In this document: positions 23,130 to 35,297 of the stretch, in pieces
Layout of the letters: each line of letters opens with the position of its first letter
Numbering within the stretch: position 1 is the stretch's first letter
Origin: Pterobdella sp. o SKG-2022
Lineage: Eukaryota; Annelida; Clitellata; Hirudinida; Piscicolidae
Direction of reading: 5' to 3'
Assembly: GCA_964035795.1 (NCBI GenBank)
Contig: OZ038327.1
Location: 5,385,174-5,449,173 of the forward strand
Length of the DNA: 64,000 nt
Notes under the pieces: generated by a model
What the model saw: the letters and a program-made list of their open reading frames with translations, nothing else
Told to the model about the DNA's origin: nothing
Databases searched by the model: none
Translations under genes and position numbers: made by a program

Positions 23130-24112
23130 ATCCACTGAAATCAAAAACATATTCAAAGCAGAATACCTAAAAAAGGTCAAAAACTACTGAAAAAAAATTG
23201 AACAGTGATAATTTAACGAAAATTATTTATACTTGGGTGGTTACCACAGTAAGATATAGTGCTGGAACAAAAGAGCTCGGAAATCATGATAGAAAAACTA
23301 GAAAATTATTGACAATACACAAAGCATTACACCCTAGATCAAATTTTGCTAGAATATATAGTACCACAAAAAGAAGATCACAGAGGAATGTGTCAGAACT
23401 GAAAAACACAGCCTTTCAGATTACGTGAAGCAACTGATGAATGGTCGAATAAAATAATACTTGAAAACTTTTGAATTCATAAAAAAGCAAAAAGCCTCAA
23501 CGAACGAATTTGCAACCAACAAGCAAAAAGAATGGAAAAATAAGATCTTGCACGAACATTTCGAGAAACAAACAGGAGATAAACGTCCTATCGGATCATG
23601 GTTGCGATCGAAGAAAGAGGCATTAAAAAGAGAAACCAAAGGTCTGCTGACAATTGCACAAGAACGAGCTCTTGAGTCTAATTATAGAAAAGCCAAGATT
23701 GAGAAAGAAAACTTTTCTTCGTTGTGAAAAATGTGCAGATGAGACGGTTAGCCACCTTGTTTCAGAAAGCCAAAAATGGCTTAAAAAGAATATAAGGCAA
23801 GGCTTGACAGCGTCGCCACAGCTATTTTTTGGTGCCTTTCCAAGAAATATGGACTCATTGCCAGTGACCAATGGTATCAGAATGCCTGATAGTAAACATT
23901 GCTGGACTTGGAGATGTGAGAGTTGAAGAGAATGAAAAGTACAGAGACCTATGCCGTGAATTAAAGAAGCTATAGAATGTAGATTCTAAAACAATTTTCA
24001 TAGTAGTAGGAGCACTCGGTACTTTGCCAAAAAAACTGTGGGCCACAACCAGCCGCCAATTTAAACCACTGCCAAACAAAGCAGTGAGCAACAACGATAA
24101 TAATAATAATAA
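23130..24112 (+). mobile_element. R2/R4-type LINE remnant D (C-terminal third)
   Basis: NLTKIIYTWVVTTVRYSAGT and RKTRKLLTIHKALHPRSNFA (23,205-23,360), then KNKILHEHFEKQTGDKRPIG (23,540), LKRETKGLLTIAQERALESN (23,625), a zinc-knuckle-like CEKCADETVSHLVSES (23,730; last Cys not kept) and a terminal VGALGTLPKKL (24,005). It ends at an (ATA)n run near 24,095. The RT core is missing, so it is 5'-truncated or deleted. Confidence 0.75.
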
Positions 24113-24552
24113 GTGTAGCTGTAACAGTAGAGTGTAGATATTTTTTTTAAAAACTTTTAACTAAATTCAAGAGAAATTTTTAATGTAAATAGGTTGAAAA
24201 ATTTTGAAAAAATAAAGTTCTTCTCTTATTGAAAAATTCAACTACAAAAAAATATTTTTAAAAGTTATTGCTTCAAGAAGATTCTTCGAACATCAAGAAA
24301 ACACTGAAAACTCTGAAATAAAATTATCAGAAAGTGATTTGAAAAAACAGATTTGCGAAGTTGAAAAATAAAATTTGAAATCACGTCATTCAATAGGATA
24401 TTTCAAGTTTTTAAATCTTTCCGAAAAGATAAAAGATGGCTACTGACCGAACGGCCATGTTTGACCATAGAGAAGAAAATTGACAAGCAAAGAAATTAAT
24501 TAAAATTGAATAATTAGATATATGAATAAATAAAAATAATTTTAACACAATA

Positions 24553-26161
24553 ATGCAAAAATTTGGTTTAAAAAAAATAGTAAATGAAAACAAATATCAC
24601 GGATTAAATGAAGCGCATACCGATGATAGAGAACATAACGAAAGTTGGAGCTTAGAGACTTCTAATATTATTGGTAATGAAAATGATGATACAGCAATGT
24701 ATGGTAATATGTTGGCTTGTGATGGGAAAAGTGTTAATAATGATGTTGGGGATGCAAAAAATATGAATACTTATAAAATAAGTTATGAAAGAAGTATCGA
24801 GAGAGCTGACAATAGCAGGAAAAAGACCAGCGATTTTAAGCAATATAAATCAAAAAGGGAAAAAATAAAGAAAAAAACAGTCACTAGATCTTATGATAAT
24901 AAAAACATTTCGCGCATCGTCCTTCCCGCAGTCGAACAAGGGACGCGCCCCTCAGCGAGTGACCAGGCTGAGAGCGAAAAATATGCTACTAGGTCTAAAT
25001 CTTGTCAAAATCACAGCCCATACAAACACCAAAGCTGGTTTTATGGGTTCCAAACAAAATCAAAAACAAAAGAGAAAGAAATGGACAAGAGAAGAGTATG
25101 TGAAAGTTATAGATTGTTATTATTATGCTTTAGAAAAGCCTAGAAAAAATAACACTAATGTTTCATATACAAAATGGTGTTCACGAAATACAATAAGCGA
25201 TAAGTTTGATAAACTAAATGCTAACAAATTGAAAAATCAAAGATTATATATAATTAGAAATAAGAAGCTAACAGATATTGAGTTGATACAAATAAAAGAG
25301 CAGGTTATGAATGATATAGATACAGAAAATAAAAATAAGAAGGTTAAAAAAAAAGCAGTAGCAAACGCTGATTTAACTGACACCAAATCTGACATGAAGG
25401 TGAAAGACTGGGAAAAGATATGTGATGTTGAAAATGAGATGAAAGAAAAAACTAACCTGGACAATAAAAAGTTTAATGAGGGGAAAAATCTATTGAATAA
25501 TGTTGAAGCTGGTAATATTGGAAGTGATAGTGAAAAGTTAAAAGTGACATGCAATATAAAGTGTTTTGATGAAGTTTGTGATAGTGAAAAAGAGGAAAAA
25601 AGAAAAACTAACGATTGTAGCAATATAGGTTTTAATGGAGAAATAGTACCAAATAATGTTAAGGTGGACAGCAATACGATTAATGACGAAAACGTAGAGG
25701 TAACAAGCAATGTTAGGGTTTGTGATAAGGTATGTAATGATGAAGAAAAGATAATGAACAAAACTAACTTTGGCGGTAATATAGGTGGGGGCGAAAAAAA
25801 TGTAATAAATAACGTTAATCTAAGTGGTAATATGAAAGATGATGAAGAAACTGAAAGTAGTTATAATGAAATCTTTTTATTGAAAGAAGAAATAATAGAA
25901 GAATTATCCATTGTTGAAAATATTCCTATAGCTGATAGAGAACCCCTAATGAAAATCAACTATTCCAATAAATTTAGGAAGCTATTTATCATAGGAAATA
26001 AAGCCCTGAAACAAATATGCGAAGTTTTAAACCCTGATTTAGCCGAATTGAATCAACTTATATACTATACCTCTAAAATACTTCAAAATGAATGTGGAAT
26101 TAAATCTAGAATAAGAAAAAATATCCCAAAAAAAAACCATCAAAACCTAGATGACAAATAA
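24553..26161 (+). pseudogene. R2/R4-type LINE A: N-terminal ORF with Myb-like domain and 52-aa repeats
   Basis: A first frame (24,553 to about 25,015) holds SRIVLPAVEQGTRPSASDQA. A single frameshift near 25,015 leads to the second frame, open to 26,161. The latter has a Myb-like segment (KKWTREEYVKVIDCYYYALE, then LKNQRLYIIRNKKLTDIEL, about 25,070-25,290). Three tandem repeats of about 50, 52 and 51 residues follow at 25,397-25,855, each with a CD..C/E-N/S.E motif, KTN and a NNV motif. The end (KALKQICEVLNPDLAELNQL) is the conserved pre-RT helix region of this family. Without the frameshift the N-terminal protein would exceed 500 residues. Confidence 0.75.
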
Positions 26162-26639
26162 AAATCGGAAATGAAATTGGAAATTTAAAAAAAAAATATC
26201 TATTCTTGATGAACTACAGAATGGGAAACTTTTAAAACCAAAAAAAAATTATTAAAAAGTACCACCTAAAGGAACATCAAATCTCTACTGTCAAAAAAAG
26301 TTAAAACAAAAATTACAATATAAAGCTCAGACTGCGTCGTTTCATTAAAAGGAATAATTTTTATAGACAGAACAAAATATTTGAAACTGATGCAAAAAAG
26401 TTCTATCGCGAAATTGGAAAAAATATTGTACGTGTAGATAAAATACGACCAGAAAACCAAGTCAAAGAATTTTGGAGAAATACTTGGGGCAATGAAAGAA
26501 AACATAAAGAAAATGCAAGATGGATTAATGACTTCAAAGATACTAATCAAATCAAATATAATGACTAAACACCATCGCAAATAAAATCCTCTAACTTAAG
26601 TCAATTTCTACAGTTTTTTATAAGTAATTAAAATATATC

Positions 26640-28957
26640 GCTCTACTAACAGTAATATCTCTGAGCAAAGCTGGAATGAAATAAGCTTAAATGAGATCAC
26701 GAAGACATTAAATAAATCCCATAAGTGGAAATCTCCTGGAAAAGACCAAGTTTCTAATTTCTGGTTAAATATCTTACACTCGATACATTTCAGACTAGCT
26801 TCGAATTTTAACGATATTTTGAACAGACCGTACTTAACGCCAGATTGGCTTTGCCAAGGTACTACATACTTACTTCCCAAAAAAAATGATACTGACCATC
26901 CAAAAAACTATCGTCCAATTACGTGTCTTTCAACAACATACAGGCTTTTAACTTCGATACAATCAAAAAAAAGCTACAAGCACATGGAAGAACATAACCT
27001 TTTCCGATAGAACAAAAGGATGCAGAAAAGAGTCTTATGTTTGTAAAGACCAACTTCTCATAAATAAAATGGTTTTAGAGAATACAAAAGCAAAGCATCG
27101 TAACTTAAGCACAGCATGGATTGATTATAAAAAAGCGTTTGACATCATGTCTCATAATTGGATAATAAATTGTCTTGAAATATTTAAATTATCTCCCATT
27201 CTCACCAACTTCATCAAAACTACAATAAAATTATGGAATACAAATCTTTTTCTTCCTCACTCTAATGCCATTTTTTTTCTTTGGTTTAAAAATAAAATGC
27301 GGTATCTTTCAGGGCGATTCTTTATCTCCACTTCTTTTTTGTATGGGACTCATACCTTTATCAAAACTCTTCAACGAAACCAGGTATGGTTCTAAGATAA
27401 AAGAAAAAAATATAAACCATCTGTTCTATATGAATGACCTAAAAATTTTTGCTTCAAATAATGGAGAGCTAGAAGGAATGCTAAAAACCATCAAGAAGTT
27501 CAGTAAAGATATCGGTATGGAGTTTGGTCTCAATAAATGTGCTAAAGCTTCTTTCAAAAAAAGAAAACTATCTTATACTTCTGGAATGAAACTCAATGAT
27601 GGAACTATTATTAGAGAGTTAGAGCAAGAAGAAGGATATAAATATCTCGGAGTAAACGAAGGAAGTGGAATAAAACACGCAATGATGAAAGAGAAACTAA
27701 GAAAGGAATTTATCAGAAGAGTAAGAATCATTATGAAGACAGAATTGAATTCAAAAAACCGAATAAAAGCAATAAATACAATAGCAGTGCCCGTAATATC
27801 TTATAGTTTTAACATAATTAAGTGGAATTCAAATGAAATAAAAAGAATAGACACTAAAATTAGGAAACAATTAACTTGTCACAGAATGCATCATCCAAAA
27901 TCAAATACAGACCGTTTATATTTGCAACGTAACAATGGAGGAAGAAGGTTAATTCACTTGGAAACTTTTTATAAATCATCAACAATAGGATTCTACCATT
28001 ACTTAAGCAATACTGAAGACTGGATGTTTAAGCTAGTTCATTCCCATGAAAGTTCAAAAAAACTTCACTCAATAGTTAAAGAAGCCAATAAATTCTCTCG
28101 GGAACTTTGCCTTAAACCTGTAGACAATAATGCACTAAAACCGATAGAGTTCTCAAAAAGATTATAAAAAATTGCAAAACATGAAAGTATGAAAAGGCTC
28201 GGAATAAGCTGGCAAGAAAAACCTTTGCATGGAAAGTTTGCAACAAGATGTAAAAATGATGATGTTGATACTAAAGCAACTCACTAGCTCTGGATTGAAG
28301 ACGGAGACTGAAGGATTTATATTTGTGGCTCAAGACCAAAGCCTTGTAATCAAAAATTTTCAGACAAATAATCCGAAACGGAACAGACCCCAAATGTAGG
28401 TTCTGTGGTGATAAAGTTGAAACCATTGACCACCTTATTTCTGGGTGCTCTGTTCTCACACCTGGAAAATACAAAAGAAGACACGATAGGGTAGGTCAAT
28501 ATCTCCACTAGAGAATCTGTAACCACTTCAAAGTACAAAAAAAAAACTGGTATGAACATCATCCGGAGCCAGTTACTGATGGTCCAAATTTCACCATTTT
28601 TTGGGACTTCCCAATCCAGAGTGACCGAACAATACAAGCCAACCAACCAGACATTGTCCTAAAGGATTTGCTAAGCAGTCTGTTATCTAATTGACATGAG
28701 CGTGCCATCAGATAAAAATGTATCATCCAAAACCTTTAAAAAGCTCTCCAAGTATGAAGACTTGGAGATTGAAATTGGCAAAATGTGGCACTTCAGAGCT
28801 AGAACTATCCCAGTTGTAATAGGTGCACTGGGCCTGGTAAAAAAAGGAACCAAAAAATTTCTCGATAAAATACTCGGCAATCCTTTTCTTCAAAAAATCC
28901 AGAAGATACTTCTAAGCGACACAGTTCATGTCCTCAAAAGAGCCCTATCAATATAAC
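26640..28957 (+). pseudogene. R2/R4-type LINE A: RT, zinc knuckle and RLE endonuclease
   Basis: NYRPITCLSTTYRLLTSIQS (26,905), KGCRKESYVCKDQLLINKMV (27,015), STAWIDYKKAFDIMSHNWII (27,110), IFQGDSLSPLLFCMGLIPLS (27,305). The catalytic box reads YMNDLKIF (27,429) where YMDD is expected. FGLNKCAKASFKK and YKYLGVNEGSGIKHA follow. The longest open part is 27,265-28,167. After a frameshift come CRFCGDKVETIDHLISGC (28,390; C-x2-C-x7-H-x4-C) and the RLE region QPDIVL (28,650) and DMSVPSDKNV (28,694), ending at 28,956 in VHVLKRALSI. The D-to-N change and frameshifts make it inactive. Confidence 0.85.
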
Positions 28958-29092
28958 TTCCAATTTTGCTCATCTGAGGTCACTGGTAGTAACCTGATGT
29001 TTGATCTTATAACTATTATTTCGAAATAAAGAACGATAATAATAATAAAAATATAAATAATAACAATAATAATAATAAAAAAAATAAGGTCG

Positions 29093-29404
29093 GTTTGTGT
29101 TGTTCGTGTTAAGTGAGCTCCGTTGATTTCATGAATTATTGTAACAAAGGGTTTTTTATTAGCGAGAAAATTTATATGAATAACTTAAATCAAGTGAAGA
29201 ACATGTATTAACCATAATTTATTGAAAAATCAAGGGTATTTAAGGAATAATAAAGTTTTGCTGGTCAGCTTGAAATTGCATCAGAAACAATTTGATTCAA
29301 ACACGGAAAAATACGAAATGTTGCGGAAAAAGTGATGATAAATTTTAAAACAGTTCAAAGATTGTCTTTTTGCACTTCTACGTATCTCAAAATTCCAATC
29401 AAAG
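29093..29404. other. Spacer between R2/R4-type LINEs A and B
   Basis: AT-rich, no coding sense. It may include the 5' untranslated region of element B. Confidence 0.3.
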
Positions 29405-29699
29405 TTGGATAACTCTTATAAAAGATGGCCGCTGTATAAACAAGTGACCAGCAATAAAGAGCTATAAATAGATCTAACAACAAAGAAAATATAACGATCA
29501 AAAAATAATTATAAGCTTCAAAAAAAAAAAATAATTAAAATAAGAAATAATAAAGTTATAAATAAGTGAAATAATAAAATATTAATAATAAAAAATTAAA
29601 TAATAATAAGTAAAAAATTAAAAAACATTATAAAATCAAACCAAACTCACAAGCAAAGAAAACAACAAACCACCTTCAAAAATTTTAAAAAATCAGATA

Positions 29700-30401
29700 T
29701 CAATAAAAGGAAAGCATCTCGCATCGTTCTTTCCGCGGTCAAACAAGGGACGCGACCTTCAGTAAAGGATCAGACTGAGGTCGAAAAATTCGCTGATAGA
29801 TCAAACTCCTCTCAAAATGAAAACCTTGGTAGACCTTAGAACGGGATTTTACCCACCTCTGGCCACTCAGGTTCACCAATGATTCATTCCAGAGAAAAAA
29901 AAAAATAAATGGACTAGAGAGGAGTATAAAGAAGTTAATTATTGTTTTTACTATACACTAGAAAATCCAAGATCTAGTAACAAAACTAATGATACTTATA
30001 TAACATGGTGCCAGCGCAATAATGAAAGCAACAAGAGGAAAAACATGGATGCAAATAAATTAGTGAATTGAAGAAGATACATCATTCGCAATAAAAAACT
30101 GACTGATATAGATTTAGAACAAATTAATGAACAGTTCATTTAAAAAAGAAAATATAGATAAGGCTAATAAATACGATAATAATAATAAAAATCGAAATAA
30201 GAATAATGACGATAATAATACTAATAATTTTGGTAAAAATAATAATAATAAGAATAATATTAATATTAATATTAATAATAATAATAGTAATAATAGTAAT
30301 AATAATAATAGTAATAATAATAATAAAAATAAAAATAATAATAATAATAATAATAATAGTAATAATAATAATAATAATAGTAAATATAATAATAATAGTA
30401 A

Positions 30402-30450
<49 letters not shown>

Positions 30451-30684
30451 GATAATCTAAAAAATGAAAATAAAAACAATAAAATAACAAGAAATTATTC
30501 GGTTAATGGTAAAAATAAAGAAACTGGGGATGAAGTAAAGGAAATAAGTGAGCTTGATAATAATGGTTATATAAGTTGCAAAGATGAAGTGGGTGGAACA
30601 TTTGAACAAGAAGAACGGTCAATTTGTGATTATAACGGTGAACAAAATTACATGACCAGACAAATATGTTGTCAAATGTACTGA
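29700..30684 (+). pseudogene. R2/R4-type LINE B: Myb-like N-terminal region with Asn-coding AAT tract
   Basis: SRIVLSAVKQGTRPSVKDQT (29,718), then a Myb-like NKWTREEYKEVNYCFYYTLE (29,910) and RRYIIRNKKLTDIDLEQINE (30,073) with stops between. From 30,127 the frame is open to 30,684. It includes about 270 bases of (AAT)n-type repeats (30,177-30,450) coding an Asn-rich tract, in the position where element A has its 52-residue repeats. Confidence 0.7.
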
Positions 30685-30685
30685 A

Positions 30686-33622
30686 ATGAGTAAAAGGGAA
30701 CTTTCAATGGAAATTAAACAAAGCCTAAAATTTAAAACTGTCTTTGTCTCGGGAAACGAAGCAGTGAAACAAATTTTTGATGAAATAAACCCAGACTTAA
30801 CAGAGCTAAACAATTTAATTTACGCTACATCAAAAACTCTTCTATACAAATGTATAAAACCAAAATGAACTACAATTAAGAATAATATACTCATACCAAA
30901 ATGGAAAAAGAATTTAATGAATGAAATCGAGAACTATAGAAAAAATATTTCTTTACTCAGTGAATTGAAAAAGGAAAATATAATAATAATAAATTCAAAA
31001 AAAGAAAAAAAAAATAAAATAAAAACTTTTAATCAAATAGCCACTATCAAAGAAGAACCTGTACAAAAACTACAACTAAAAGCACAAAGGTTAAGAAGAA
31101 TGAATAAAAAATGTGATTTTCATAATTAGAATAAAATCTTTGAAACAGATGCAAAAAGGTTTTACAGAGAAATCTCCAAAGCCTCAATAGTTGTGAAGGA
31201 ATCTCCAACAGAGGGGGAAATGAAAACTTCCTGGCAAGATACTTGAAATGAAAAGAAGTCCCACAATGCTTGTGCTCCATGGATAAAAGGCATAATTCGG
31301 AACAACAAAAGGATTCCTTGCCAACAACGGAGCGATATTGAAGAAAGTGAGGTGGCTGAAGCCTTGAAGAAGTCGCAAAATTGGAGGTCTCCAGGAGTTG
31401 ATAAAGTGCCTAATTTTTGTTTAGACACTTTATAAGCTACACATAAATACATGGCTTCGAATCTTAACAAAATCTTCGAAAACCCCGAAAATACTCCAAC
31501 ATGGATATGTAAAGGGCACACATTTCTTATATTCGTGTGAAGAAACAACAGACCCAAAAAACTATCGCCCTATTACCTACTTACCCACCACATATAAACT
31601 GCTCACGTCAATCATGGCAGAAAGAGGGCACAAACACCTCGAAAAAAATAAAATTTTTCCATTAGAGCAGAAAAGGTGTAGAAAAGGATTGTATGGCTGC
31701 AAAGATCAACAAGGTAAACAGAATGATTATGGAGAATATGAAAAGAAGAGCCCGGAATCTAAATACAGCCTGGATTGACTACAAAAAAGCCTTTGATAGT
31801 GTGCCTCATTCATAGATAATAAAATCTCTTCATCTCTATAAGATCTTTCTTTTTTTCATAAATTTTCTTGCTTCAGCTATGAAACATTGGGAAACGACTC
31901 TTCTTTTGTCGAAATTGAACGGTATTTTATCTTATGGCAACATCAAAATTAATAGTGGTATTTTTCAAGGTGACTCTATCTCCACTCTTATTTTGTCTGG
32001 CTCTATTTCCTTTAACTAAAATAACTAATAATAGTCAATATGGGTATAGAATGAGAAATAAAAAATAAATCACTTATTTTATATGGACGATCTTAAATTA
32101 TATGCAAGTAACGATAACAAACTGGAGGGATTAATAAAAACGGTAAAGGTGTTTTAGTGATAATATAGGTATGCAGTTTGGACTAGAAAAATGTGTAAAA
32201 GCCAGTTTCAAGGGAGGTAAACTAGTAAAAACTAATAATATTATAATAGATAATAAAACCATAATAAAGGAATTAGAACAAAAAAATTTTTATAAGTATC
32301 TTGGTGTAAATGAAGGCCAAGGAATACAACATGCAAAAATGAAGAAGCAAATAAAAAAAAGAATGCATTAGAAGAGTGAGGTTAATTACAATAACAGAAC
32401 TTAATGCAAAAAACAGAATATTAGCAGTTAATACTTTAGCACTACCAGTAATGACATTTAGTTACAATATTATAAATTGGAATTTAAATGAACTTAAAAA
32501 AATATACATTAAGATAAAAAAACTATTAACATGTCAACGAATGCATCGCCCTGAAGCAGATGTTGCACGTCTCTACATCCCAAGAAACAAAGGTGGAAGA
32601 GGACTGATGCAATTAGAACTATGTTACAAAACCACAACTATATGATTATACAATTATTTAACAAAAACCAAAGATTGGATGCTGAAATTAACACTACACC
32701 ATGAAAGTTCAAAGAAAAGCCACTCAGTCATCAAAGAATCAATGAAGTTTAAAAGGGAATTTAACATTGAGTTTGACTATGAACAGCTCGAGGCGATTGA
32801 AGTTGCTCGTAAATTAAAAAAAACGTTAAGTTAAAAGGCTTGAAACAACTTCAAGAGCGGTGGCATAACAAACCTCTTCATGGACAGTTTGCAGCAAGAG
32901 TCAACAATGCTGATGTAGACAAAAAAGCAACTTATCAGTGGATCATCAGCTCAGAACTCAAATCTGAAACAGAAGGATTTATAATTGCTGCACAAGATCA
33001 CAGTCTCTTCACCAAAAACTACCAGGCAAACACCATGCATAATGGCACAGAAGCCAATGGTAGATTTTGTGCTGATAAAGTCGAGACGATTGACCATCTT
33101 GTGTCTGGTTGTTCCATTTTGACCCCTGAAGAGTATAAAACCAGACACGACAGAGTTGGGCAATACCTGCACTGAAAAATTCACAATTATTTTTTAGTAG
33201 ATACTACTTAAAATTGGTATGAGCACAAACCAGAAGCGGTCACAGAAGGACTAGGTTTTATAATCCTTTGGGACTTCCCAATCCACACAGAACGCACAAT
33301 CCAAGCTAATCGCCCAGACATTGTGATGAAAGACAAACAACGGAAAACGTGCTATCTTATCGACATGAGCGTACCATCGGACAAAAATGTAGCAGCCAAA
33401 GTCATTGATAAAATGTCAAAATACAAAGACCTGGAGATTGAAGTGAGCAAAATGTGGAAGCTCAAAGTCAAAACTATCCCTGTGGTTGTAGGAGCATTAG
33501 GCCTTGTCAAAAAAGGCACAGAAGAGCTCATAAATATGATACCAGGAAATCCTTCTCTCAGAGAAGTGCAGAAAATTGTTTTGACTAGCACAGCTCATGT
33601 GCTAAGAGCTCTTTCTATCTAA
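30686..33622 (+). pseudogene. R2/R4-type LINE B: RT, zinc knuckle and RLE endonuclease
   Basis: AVKQIFDEINPDLTELNNLI (30,762), EVAEALKKSQNWRSPGVDKV (31,340), then RT motifs with many frame changes. The catalytic box LFYMDDLKLYA (32,077) is intact. QFGLEKCVKASFKGGKL (32,174), YKYLGVNEGQGIQHAKM (32,291), CQRMHRPEADVARLYIPRNK (32,530) follow. The zinc knuckle CADKVETIDHLVSGC, with an upstream RF, lies near 33,065. The RLE region has NRPDIVMKDKQRKTCYLIDM (33,309) and SVPSDKNV; it ends at 33,622 in AHVLRALSI. The last two open parts (32,840-33,175 and 33,323-33,622) are the best preserved. Confidence 0.85.
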
Positions 33623-33689
33623 ATAAAATATTTCATTCATCTTAGGATACTGGTAGTAACTTGATTGATCTCGAAATCAGCAAATCAAA

Positions 33690-33841
33690 AATAAAATATT
33701 AATAATAATAAAAATAATAATAACAAAAACAATAATAATAATAATAATAACAAAAAAAATAATAATAACAACAACAATAATAATAATAATAATAACAAAA
33801 AAAATAATAATAACAACAATAACAACAACAACAACAACAAC

Positions 33842-33930
<89 letters not shown>

Positions 33931-33975
33931 CAATAATAATAATAATGATAATAATAATAATAATAATAATGGTAT
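33690..33975. repeat. (AAT)n array at the 3' end of LINE B
   Basis: AAT/AAC repeats of about 280 bases. The right end turns into ATTATTATTATT, where an inverted short LINE abuts. Confidence 0.95.
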
Positions 33976-34146
33976 TATTATTATTAAAATAAAATGGGAT
34001 TATTGTTGAAAGGACTAGTTGAGGTTAATTGTTTCATATAGTTTCAATATTTCATATAAAGAATAAAGAAAAATCAAATATTTTACTACAATTTAGACAA
34101 ATTTTTAATGAAAAATTAAACTCCCGTCAGTCACGACAAGGAACCA
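33972..34146 (-). mobile_element. Internally deleted LINE (SINE-like, both ends of the 53-kb element)
   Basis: On the minus strand, the first ~115 bases (GTCGTGACTGACGGGAGTTT to ATTGAAACTATAT) match the 5' end at 53,268-53,388. The next ~55 bases (GAAACAATTAACCTCAACTA to CCCATTTTATTTT) match the 3' end at 56,117-56,167. A (TAA)-type tail follows, tail to tail with LINE B. The roughly 2.7 kb between is absent, so it has no coding capacity and would depend on the parent's enzymes. Confidence 0.75.
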
Positions 34147-35297
34147 ACTACAACTATTAATACTACTGCCATTACTAATATTACTGGAACATTGGAAACT
34201 AAGTTGTCAGTCCAAAGTAAACAGTCCATACCATCTGTTAGAGATGGGAATCACAATTAAATAATTTTTTTAGAGCTGATTCCTACTTTTATAGCACAAC
34301 ACCATTTCAAGACATCGTATGTTTTTTCTAAATAACTCGATTTTCAGATAATTTCATGATTCATGATAAAATTTCATTTGGCTGACTATTTTGAAAAAAC
34401 ATGCTTTCAAAATAATTGCTTTTGCATTTGAGCATCCATTATTGTTATGAATTTATATGAAATATTATTCTCATTCTTATTAGTTATCCACCGCCCAGAG
34501 AATTGTCTGAGCCTTACCACGAACAATGGTCAATGACAAACTTTCGAAGAGCCATTTAGCTTCTTTGGGCTGAGAAAACTATATGAAATAGAACCTAAGT
34601 TTATACCAAGTTTTTTGACTTTTCATGAATGTAACTTTTTGTTTTTTACATGTCATTCGAATTAAGCTATTTATTTGCAATTTTTTGTGTGTTAATGAGT
34701 GGGCTAAATTTTCAACTTGTGTCTGCGTAGATTGGAAATCATGTGTTAAAACATTTTTATCATAAAAAAACTTCCTGGTTTGGACGTCGTACCTATTCAA
34801 CATCAGCTAGCTAACTTCCTTGTCTATCATTTGAACGCCTAAGCAAAATTGATAATACAGAAACATGCTTAGGCTTAAAAATTTTTTGGAGTTGTTGCAG
34901 GGTGAAAATCATATCTATTTTGCTGTGTCTATTTCAAACTATACTTGTGTTCTGGTCATCTTTTTCTAAGAAATGTTTGTATATTCTGAGCAGAATTTTT
35001 TGAATAATATTTTATCAATAGTTGAGAACTGATAAGTTTTATGAGTTTTGCAGTCACTCACTTTTCCTTTCTTAAAGAGTTGCACAATATCCGTAATATT
35101 TAGAGCCTGGGGTGCCGAGCCACGGAACCGAAATTTTTTGAATTTTAAATTTTTTTTTCAGCATATTCCTATATCTAATTTTCAATCATTGTTTTTATTT
35201 TACTTTTAGTTCGTTTTTTAAATGAAGAGTATTTCAGTTGAGTTAAAAATTGATTTCTATCTATTATTTTCTTTTTTCCATTGAAATTTTTTACAAA
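34146..35297. repeat. Composite repeat, copy 2
   Basis: Keeps only the 3' end of the Thr-rich exon (34,146-34,261; ending SVQSKQSIPSVRDGNHN). The conserved block GGAAATCATGTGTTAAAAC (34,733) and the antisense RT fragment (34,870-35,130, minus strand, with YKTYQFSTI-like finger sequence) follow. The left side is cut by the short LINE and the right side by a piggyBac fragment. Confidence 0.65.

Larger units (their letters stand above)
24420..29092 (+). mobile_element. R2/R4-type LINE A, near full length, inactive
   Basis: A 5' leader shared with element B (AAAAGATGGC at 24,427 and 29,424) is followed by a Myb-like N-terminal ORF, RT, zinc knuckle, restriction-like endonuclease (RLE) domain and an (AAT)n tail at 29,036-29,092. 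LINEs of this type use target-primed reverse transcription with the RLE cutting the target. The RLE, the N-terminal DNA-binding region and the TAA tail suggest the R4/Dong clade rather than R2 proper; this is inference. Confidence 0.8.
29405..33975 (+). mobile_element. R2/R4-type LINE B, near full length, inactive
   Basis: Same organisation and orientation as element A, from a shared leader (AAAAGATGGCCGC, 29,423) to a long (AAT)n tail. Protein-level similarity to A is strong throughout, but DNA has diverged, so the two are old relatives rather than a recent duplication. Confidence 0.8.

Noticed and set aside
25237..25761. 174-codon minus-strand ORF
   Set aside because: Shadow of the LINE A N-terminal ORF; Ser/Leu/Phe-rich composition follows from the Lys/Asn-rich sense strand.
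30114..30490. Leu-rich and Tyr-rich minus-strand ORFs
   Set aside because: They are translations of the (AAT)n tract on the opposite strand and have no coding support.
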